Assembly: GCA_003260075.1 (NCBI GenBank)
Contig: QLIY01000110.1
Coordinates: 128,997 to 192,996, forward strand
Direction: 5' to 3'
Source of the DNA: Phallusia mammillata
Taxonomy: Eukaryota > Chordata > Ascidiacea > Phlebobranchia > Ascidiidae
Length of the DNA: 64,000 nucleotides
Shown: piece after piece, positions 57,178 to 64,000 of the stretch
How the letters are laid out: each line of letters opens with the position of its first letter
Position numbering within the stretch: the first letter of the stretch is position 1
Notes under the pieces: generated by a model
What the model was told of the DNA's origin: nothing
The model's database searches: none
The model's input: only the letters and a program-made list of their open reading frames with translations
Position numbers and translations under genes: made by a program

Positions 57178-58365
57178 CTAGAACTTAAATACTGGAGCTT
57201 CACCCTTGTCAAACGGTCTTATTTCAATCACTGGATCATTCCATGGCTGTTGAGGTGCAGGTTTTCCAGGATAAACAAATAAGGTCCCATTGTCCGGATC
57301 ACATGGAGTAGCCCATAGAAACAAGACCTGCTTTTTCGAAGTTTCAAACAAAAGGTGACGAAGCCAATCAAAATGATCACAGTTGTAAAACACCTTAGTA
57401 TGTATTGAATGGTCTTGGTTGTACACAATAATTGTTTGATACTTATGCTCATAAACCTGTAATGCTACAACAAAATGCTTTCCCACTGCTTTGCGTAGTG
57501 CTTTTTTGTATGACTTCCATACAGACAGCTCTTGTTCAAGGGTAGCATCTTTCAGATAAATGTAAGGCTCAGTCTTGACATAATCTTTGCGTTTTGCTTT
57601 CGCCATAGTTTCAGCCAATCTTTTTCCACAAATAATAGGTTTTCTACAACTTTTTGAATGTGTGAATTTCCAGTCATATTGCTGGCAGTCTACATCACAA
57701 TAAAACACTACATAGCAACTTTTACAGCGCTTCAAGGTGTTAGGTTGTTTGCCACACCAGCTGCAATATGCTCCTAATTTTTCAACACGCCTGTTGTACC
57801 TTCGGGACAATTCACATAACAGCTCTCTTTTTTCATCTATCTTGGCATACATCAAAGGAACAGTACCATCTTTGAAAGGGATTGTTGGATTCGCTCCATA
57901 TTTAACCAAAAGCCGCATTACTTGTTCATTGTCTAACACAAAACCTACATGAAAGACTGTCCATGTGCTTTTTTCATCTATAATTGATACTGTGGGGTCA
58001 GCTCCATGATCCAGAAGCCATTTTCCAAGCTTAATGTCTTGGTTAACCCCAAGAGCAGTAAACAATGGAGTGTGCCCAGCATTATTCGTTGTTTCCAAGT
58101 CGACACCATACTCATACATAAACTGACAAACATGATCTAACCCACAAGCAGCAGCTGTATGAAATAGGGTATTGCCTGTTTCATCTTTTGCGGCAAGTAC
58201 CTGTTTCCGTTTTTCATCATTTTCCAGTTTGTTTAATTCATCTTTCATGACTTGAATTGCTTGTAACCTTTCCAAGCCACTAACATCTTTGACTTTATCA
58301 TGGAAAAATTTATTCATAACTAGAGTGTTAAACGTACCTGCTAGAGTGCTAGCCCAGCCAGACAC
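57178..58365 (-). CDS. Ankyrin-repeat and MYND zinc-finger protein, intronless, about 380-395 aa
   Basis: One open frame without introns. Residues about 60-175 hold three or four ankyrin repeats (GNTLFHTAAACGLDHVCQFM, AGHTPLFTAL, HGADPTV, YGANPTIPFKDGTVPLMYA). Residues about 200-243 hold a complete MYND zinc finger (CSWCGKQPNTLKRCKSC, FYCDVDCQ, HSKSC). The C-terminal 150 residues match no domain I know. The open frame begins at a GTG (58363-58365) with no upstream ATG before a stop. The first in-frame ATG is at 58315-58317 (MNKFFHDK), the likeliest start unless a 5' exon exists. MYND fingers usually bind proline-rich partner peptides and ankyrin repeats bind proteins, so an adaptor role is likely. 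The missing introns suggest an old retrocopy. It is not a clear ANKMY1 or ANKMY2 orthologue. Confidence 0.8.
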   Translation of the reverse strand: MSGWASTLAGTFNTLVMNKFFHDKVKDVSGLERLQAIQVMKDELNKLENDEKRKQVLAAKDETGNTLFHTAAACGLDHVCQFMYEYGVDLETTNNAGHTPLFTALGVNQDIKLGKWLLDHGADPTVSIIDEKSTWTVFHVGFVLDNEQVMRLLVKYGANPTIPFKDGTVPLMYAKIDEKRELLCELSRRYNRRVEKLGAYCSWCGKQPNTLKRCKSCYVVFYCDVDCQQYDWKFTHSKSCRKPIICGKRLAETMAKAKRKDYVKTEPYIYLKDATLEQELSVWKSYKKALRKAVGKHFVVALQVYEHKYQTIIVYNQDHSIHTKVFYNCDHFDWLRHLLFETSKKQVLFLWATPCDPDNGTLFVYPGKPAPQQPWNDPVIEIRPFDKGEAPVFKF

Positions 58366-59424
58366 GTGTCGGACACTGACGATTTCCTTTCAAACTTTGT
58401 GCAAATGGAATCTTGCAAAAAAAATCGCGCAAGGGACTTGATGAGGTCTTTGTAAACTTTGAAAAGGAACCAACAAGTTGGAACGTTTAAATCAAAGCTG
58501 GTTTCAAACGGAAGTACTTACTAAACAAACTGATGCATCACACATGCGATTATTGCGTCACTGCACAATTTATCGAATTTAATGTCAACAAAGTACCTCG
58601 AGAGTTTCAATGTTAATAATTTTTTTAGTTGAACTATTTGAAACAATATATACCGTCAACGTACGTTAAATTTTGTGATGTGAAAAACAAAAAATCCGTC
58701 TAAACTCGTATGATTTCTATGGTTACAACTGGGTCATTTCGAAAGACAAAACAAAACATTCATTTAGTAACAAAAGCTGGTTTTGTCAATTTGTCTGTCT
58801 GTTGTGCATGCGTTTTTGTTAAGTCATCTCATCGTACACGTTTTTAACTGTTTAGTACAGTTTTGGATGTTAGTAGTTTTTAGAACGGATTAGTATTTAG
58901 CAATACATTTTTCTCTGCTACTTTAACGTGATAATTACTGATAAAGTGTTGTTTATTTTGCACGCAGCCTGAAGGTCAAGCTTCTGGGAGTTCGGTTTAC
59001 AAGTATATTAAAAATGATATCAATAGCAGGGGGGGGGGATTTTAACTGTTTAGTACAGTTTTGGATGTTAGTTTTTGAACCTTATCTTATAATTCGAATT
59101 TATTCTGGTTAAAAAAGAGAAGATGTAATATTTTTCTTGTTTAAAAAATAAAAAGTAGTTTTTAGAACGGATTGGTATTTACCAATACATTTTTCTCTGC
59201 TACTTTAACGTGATAACTTCTGGGAGTTCGGTTTACAAGTATATTAAAAATGATATCAATAGCAAAATGAGAAACACTTCATTGAAAATGTATTTTGTGA
59301 CTTTATATATTTAATAACAATAAATTTGAGATTGAAAGTGCCAAGTGCCAATGGATTCAGTCATTGAATAAAACATTAGTATTGTAACTATTTTTAATCA
59401 ACAGGAATGGTTTAAAAGCTAACA
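58366..59424. promoter_or_regulatory. Head-to-head region of the ankyrin-MYND and PLEKHM1-type genes
   Basis: About 1.1 kb between opposed start codons, a candidate shared promoter. A duplication involving 58838-59028 and 59039-59265 surrounds the G-run 59029-59038. One side carries about 100 extra bases. An acceptor-like AATCAACAG just before the start at 59425 could be a 5' UTR intron end or a trans-splice site. Confidence 0.5.
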
Positions 59425-62400
59425 ATGAAAGTTTCTACATCTAACAAATCAGTAAAGGCTGAACTAAATGAGGTAAAATTGTCATAAAAATATAACATAA
59501 CTCTGACATTGCTGTATTGTCTATAAAAAAGTGAAAAAAGTCTACAAAAGTCTTTTTTACTTTGCAGCCTATTTTACTTTACAAAGAAGCGCCAATTTTT
59601 TGTAAACAATGTGTTACTTTTTAGAGTTTATCCAATGTAGTGAAAAATCTTCAGCAAGAATCCTCTCAGAAATTGAATGGCAATGAACACATACAATCGG
59701 AAAGTATAAATGCTCAGCAATTTATAGCAGTTTTGGAAGCTGCATTTATTCATGGCTTGAAGGTAAAACCTAATATTTGCTGATAAAACTAATAAAAAAA
59801 AATCGTGTATATGCATGTTTTTTTTATTGTACAACAAATTAACTGTAGAAACTTACATTGTTTGAAAGATAAGTTTGTTCAGTTTTACTTTTATTCCTAC
59901 AATAAGTTCCTACAAACTAATCAGAAACATACAAAAAAAGAATGATCTATTTCTGCAGGCCACATATTATGAGAAGAAAAAACATGCCAAAGATCTGCCT
60001 AAACCACAATTTTGGAATCTTGTTTCTAAAATCAGCCACAAAGATACACTCAGTCAGGTATGCTATGACAGTACAATTTGTGTTTATTTACTCACTTTTT
60101 TCTGATATGTTATAAACTTACAACATTTTAGGCCAAAAACTTGAAGATGATAAAAACCCACATTGGTTTGTGTCGTGCCTGGCTTCGTCTTGCACTCAAT
60201 GACTCTGCACTCTCATCTTATTTAACGTCTCTTCTGTCCACCGCTGAACACAAGTCAATCCTAAGTCGTTATTATGAAACATTCGCTTTATTTCGAGATT
60301 CAGAACAGGTTTGTACTATATTTTTTTCTAATCTGTTTTAGTATTTAGGGTCCATATTCATAATACTAATTAAAATTTTCTAAAAACAGTGTAAATAAAA
60401 CAAACATATAGATTGGCAGGATTGTAAAGTTCATTAAAAAAATTCTGACCCTTACTCTGAGGTTTTTGTTGCTATTTCACAATTTATTTTTGATTTTTTT
60501 GACAAAATTGGTTGATAGTCAAATCACCAAAAATGGCATGACTTCAAAAAATGGAGAATACTGAATTCTACTCCACCTTAAAATGTGTGACTCTACTAAC
60601 TCCACACCTCCGAATATTGGGTTAAGCTAATATTATGTGTTTGTATTTTAGGCTGACATATTCCTGAGGTATTTACAAGGTGCAGAAAACCTTGAATTTC
60701 AACTTGCTTGCAACTCATCGGTGCTGAATCAGTGGGTGAGAAGCCCTTTGGAAATGGCTGGAATAATTAATCCAAGTTTAACGCGAAAGTAAGTCAAACA
60801 CTTAAGTTAAAAAGTTAAAGAGAATCATGACAAGATTTGCTTGAGAAATCATGAAATGACTAAACGAAAAAATATGGGGACATACTGTAGATTTCCGTAT
60901 TTACATCGTCCAAAGTCATAAAAAAGTTTGGAAATCCCTGTTTCAAACATCATACTTTATATGCATTCCATTTTCATACAATGTTATGTCTGAGGTTTTC
61001 TTGTCAGTTGTGGTGTATCTGTACTATCCCCCTTATAACCAGGACTCCTATTAGCCGAATAGATTTAAATCTCTATTTAACGCGTGCAAAATTGCATAGA
61101 CCTGTCCAGGAGAACAATAACTTTGATCATTCATCATCATCCAGCCATTTGCCTAGGCCACCATCATTTCATTCTCATGCTGGATTGAACGACTCTCTTG
61201 TAAGCTCGTCATCTGGTAGCAGCAGACATGATAGCCTTCGTACACCCTTGTCAGTTTCACCAGCCATCAGGTATGTAAAATGTTTTTGTTTATTCACTAA
61301 AATATTGACAACCGCTATGGACAAGATTAAGTTTTAGCTGGAAATGAAACGTTATTCTGTCAACCAATGCAAAGTTATTTGTTTATTTTAAACTCTTCTG
61401 GCAAATGTAATTTTATTCTGACGTATTTACCCTGATGAAGACAACCTGTATAGGACGTCGAAACGTCGGAATTTAATTACATTTGCCAGAAGAGCTCTGC
61501 AAACTTGATATTATGCCTGGTAGCAATAGCTTATATAATAAGAAACACATTACTATTTTTCATTAAAACAGAAATTTTCAATTTAATTGTGATATTTACA
61601 AAGTTGTGTATTAAAAGGGCTTTTTTATTATATATGTATTTAACCAATATACTGTGTCTTTAACAATGTTTAGTGCTTAATACTAAAATTGAACACACGT
61701 TTGTTTGTTTTAACACAACAAAGTGCGATACAAGCAATATGGCTCATATCCCATATTTTGCAATTTGCCAACTTCCTGTCAGTGGCAATTGTTTCCACGG
61801 TTTCTCTTTTTACAGTGTTACATCTGAGAGAGAGAACTTTGGAACTACAATACCTCCAAGCATTGTTTCAGCTTCTGTTGGTATGTTGCATAACAAAACG
61901 GTTTTCTGCTACTATATGTGTATACATAACTACCCTTGTACATTTGAAACTTGGTAAAACTTTTTTTCTGATTTTGTTTCTATTCAGTTTAAATCATTTT
62001 CCTTCAGTGTATATCATTTATACAGTCATAATTTGTGGACATGACTCAAAGGGTTATAAAATAAATAAAAACTTTTTGCAATCAATAAAATGGATTTTGC
62101 AATAACGTTACAATGAAATGGTAATGTTTGCTAAAAAAAATTTTGTGACTGTTCTGCCAAGATTTAGTTTCACTTTCCAGGAAAATTTTGACATGCAATT
62201 TCTGGGATTACCCTGCAAAACTGCATTTCCTGAACTTGGGAATTTTGTTTTACATTGTCATGAATAAGGCAGGCAAGCAAATTTTTTTGTGTGACAAAAT
62301 ACTTTTTATGCCAGAAATAGATTTCAAGTCTTTCTATGATCATTAAAAATTTTGCATTTTTTGTCAACAACATAACTGCATAAACAATACATTTCCTAGC

Positions 62401-63863
62401 AGCATAAATTTAAAAATGTTTGTTGGCTTGTAAGATTACAAAAGTGTTGTTACTGTTAACAAAAACTTGCTAAATTACATATTTGTAGCCAATAATTCTG
62501 AAGTTTAGTCATCACAATAGGCACCACTACAAAATTTTACAATAGTTTGAGGGGATTCACAAAACTTTTTATCATAACTTCCCCAATTTCGGCATAAAAA
62601 TACCCTGGGAAAGAGGAAAAAACCTACTGAGTTCAAGTATTGCTCATATTGGCTTATCTCAAAATTTCTTGCAATCCGATTGCCACATAGTGATTAGTTT
62701 CTCAATACCCTGGTAACTGGTACTTAGGGACAGTGAGCAAATCTTCTCACATGCTTTATCAACCACAAAAATGTTTGTATAGAACTCCTACACTGTCTGT
62801 GGTATGTTAAGTCTTCTGATAATGATGTAATATATGCTGATCCAGTTTTAAGCTGTGCAATGCGGGGGGGGGGAGCTTAATCAACCACAAAAATGTTTGT
62901 ATAAAACTCCTACACTGTCTGTGGTATGTTAAGTCTCCTGATAATGATGTAATATATGCTGATCCAGTTTTAAGCTGTGCAATGCTTTAAAATGGTTTTT
63001 TATGTAACAAAATTGTTCTTATTCATAGGCTGATTAAATATAGTTGTACATGTAACCAGGGGCGGGATTCAATTTTTTTGTGAGCCGGTTTTATCACAAA
63101 AGTTAAATTTTTAAGCCAGTTCTGTTACAAAAAGTCCATTGACAGTAACCAGAAAAGCTAACCGGTTCGATGATCTCATAAAATTTCGTGAGACGGTTCT
63201 ATTAGAACCAGTGTGAACCGGCCGAGGGGGGGGGGAGCTTTGATGATCATTTACCACCTTTGTTAGCAGCATATACAGTAAACCTTGGTTAAATTTGATT
63301 CGTTTAATCCAGGTCTTCACCTAATTCAGACATAACTTGAGGTACAAATGATTTGTAATGTGGTAAGGCTTTAACTGATCGGGGGGGGGGGGGCTTTGAT
63401 GATCATTTACCACCTTTGTTAGCAGCACAGTAAACCTTGGTTAAATTCGATTCGTTTAATCCAGGTCTTCACCTAATTCAGACATTACTTGAGGTACAAA
63501 TGATTTGTAATGTGGTAAGGCTTTAACTGATCGACATTGGTTAATCCAGGTCTTCGCCTAATTCGGACAATTTTTTGGGTCTAAATGGGTCATGATTAAC
63601 TGAGATTTACTGCATTAAAAAAATTACATAAAATTATATTCGAAAAGACATATTGTCCTTACAGTTTTTCCATGGTTACCATGCTTTATTGCACTACAGG
63701 GACATCAGCAGCAATTCAAGCAGAAGGGTTGGTTGAGGTTGAACCCCACATAGGGACAGCCCCCTCAACTTCACCCATCCAAACTGATGGACCCCGGGAA
63801 AGGGGTAGTGTGTTACACAGTCGCCATTTAATGAAGCGTCGCCGAAGAATAAGAAGAAATCAA
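59425..63863 (+). CDS. PLEKHM1-family protein, RUN-domain half, 3' partial
   Basis: Exons 59425-59472, 59625-59762, 59959-60057, 60132-60308, 60652-60788, 61043-61270, 61816-61880 and 63700-63863 are in phase. The model continues past the window. The first five exons encode a RUN domain, with FIHGLK, FWNLVSKISHKD, GLCRAWLRLALNDSALSSYL, RYYETFALFRDSEQ, FLRYLQGAENLEFQL and LNQWVRSPLEMAGI, closest to PLEKHM1/PLEKHM2. Later exons are Ser-rich, and a basic RRIRRNQ stretch follows, also seen after the RUN domain in PLEKHM1. PLEKHM1 links Rab7 and ARL8 lysosomes and late endosomes to the HOPS tether and autophagosomes. The PH and C-terminal zinc-binding domains would lie outside the window. Start is the first ATG in phase, giving MKVSTSNKSVK. 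Confidence 0.85.
62740..62990. repeat. Tandem ~115-bp intronic duplication joined by a G-run
   Basis: The block 62749-62863 (from about GCTTTATCAACCACAAAAATG) recurs from 62874, with the G-run 62864-62873 between the copies and one or two base changes. It lies in a PLEKHM1-type intron. Confidence 0.88.
63057..63225. mobile_element. hAT-like MITE (GGGCGGGATTC family) cut by a G-run
   Basis: CAGGGGCGGGATTCAATTTT through GTGTGAACCGGCCGA, same family as 2297-2475 and 29601-29780. Its right terminus is replaced by the G-run 63226-63235. Confidence 0.75.
63270..63620. mobile_element. pogo/Tigger-like MITE, partly doubled at a G-run
   Basis: CAGTAAACCTTGGTTAAATT occurs at about 63278 and again at about 63429, around the G-run 63381-63393. 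Only the second copy continues to the right end GATTAACTGAGATTTACTGC. Interior words are those of the family. It lies in a PLEKHM1-type intron. Confidence 0.75.
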
Positions 63864-63939
63864 GTAAGTTTTTTTTGTACTGTCTGCAAGAGCTTCCAAA
63901 GATGTATTTTATCGAACCAAAGGTTGTCATTCAGTGTTT

Positions 63940-64000
63940 TCTAGTGATGGGACGATACCAGGTTTTGAAACTAGTACCGATACCGAGTACGAGTACCACA
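63940..64000. mobile_element. Start of a repeat (GTGATGGGACGATACC)
   Basis: The window ends inside sequence beginning AGTGATGGGACGATACCAGG followed by short GTACCGA-type repeats. Such ends are common in dispersed invertebrate repeats, and hAT-like is my best guess. Confidence 0.45.

Larger units (their letters stand above)
4658..63393. repeat. Set of 35 C/G homopolymer junctions across the window
   Basis: C-runs start at 4658, 6179, 8094, 11080, 16589, 19941, 20283, 21142, 21240, 23027, 25837, 26138, 26257 (89 nt), 30978, 31235 and 33037. G-runs start at 33313, 33495, 38336, 38971 (51 nt), 40480, 43861, 45322, 46710, 48665 (31 nt), 48867, 49241, 49908, 53541, 53908, 54298, 59029, 62864, 63226 and 63381. 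Apart from the three long ones, all are 9-13 bases. Many sit exactly between two near-identical copies of flanking sequence. The orientation changes once, between 33046 and 33313. Confidence 0.9.

Overview
The window looks like nuclear DNA of an invertebrate chordate, most likely an ascidian of the Ciona type. The DNA is AT-rich, with many short GT-AG introns, small intergenic distances, many short hAT-like and pogo/Tigger-like repeats, and clear animal orthologues (BAG6, SLC35C1, PLEKHM1-type, an alpha-1,3-fucosyltransferase, cytosolic sulfotransferases). The species assignment is an inference. I rebuilt the gene models by hand from splice sites and reading phase, and every complete multi-exon model closes on a whole number of codons.

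Layout. 992-2242 (+): C-terminal part of a GT10 fucosyltransferase. 6586-12024 (-): LU-EGF gene A, 477 aa, secreted. 14570-23156 (-): LU-EGF gene B, 770 aa, with a Thr-rich stalk and a probable GPI signal. Both have the module order LU-EGF-LU-LU-LU, and every intron in both is phase 1. 23920-26663 and 28441-30669 (-): two tandem cytosolic sulfotransferases, 324 aa each with the same seven-exon structure, inside a larger segmental duplication. 31973-32529: a palindromic minisatellite resembling a foldback element. 33882-34269 and 34996-35289 (-): two tandem genes for a small secreted six-cysteine peptide of no family I recognise. 36880-39519 (-): SLC35C1, the GDP-fucose transporter, head-to-head with BAG6 (40256-55898, +, 28 exons, 1139 aa). 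57178-58365 (-): an intronless ankyrin-MYND protein, head-to-head with a PLEKHM1-family gene (59425 to beyond the window, +).

What may link the genes. Golgi fucose supply (SLC35C1) and use (the fucosyltransferase) lie in one window, with sulfotransferases between them. The LU-EGF pair offers one soluble and one membrane-anchored form of the same architecture, next to small secreted Cys-rich peptides. BAG6 beside LU (Ly6-fold) genes recalls vertebrate MHC class III, where BAG6 lies near LY6G genes. This is the most interesting hypothesis here, but it is an inference.

Assembly warning. Thirty-five homopolymer runs, mostly 9-13 bases long, punctuate the window. Many join two near-identical copies of flanking sequence. 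All are C-runs left of 33.05 kb and all are G-runs right of 33.31 kb. This looks like unmerged overlaps of polymorphic haplotypes in pieces extended or joined in opposite directions. Local duplications touching these runs, including duplicated exons of BAG6 and LU-EGF gene A, should not be taken as real without long reads.
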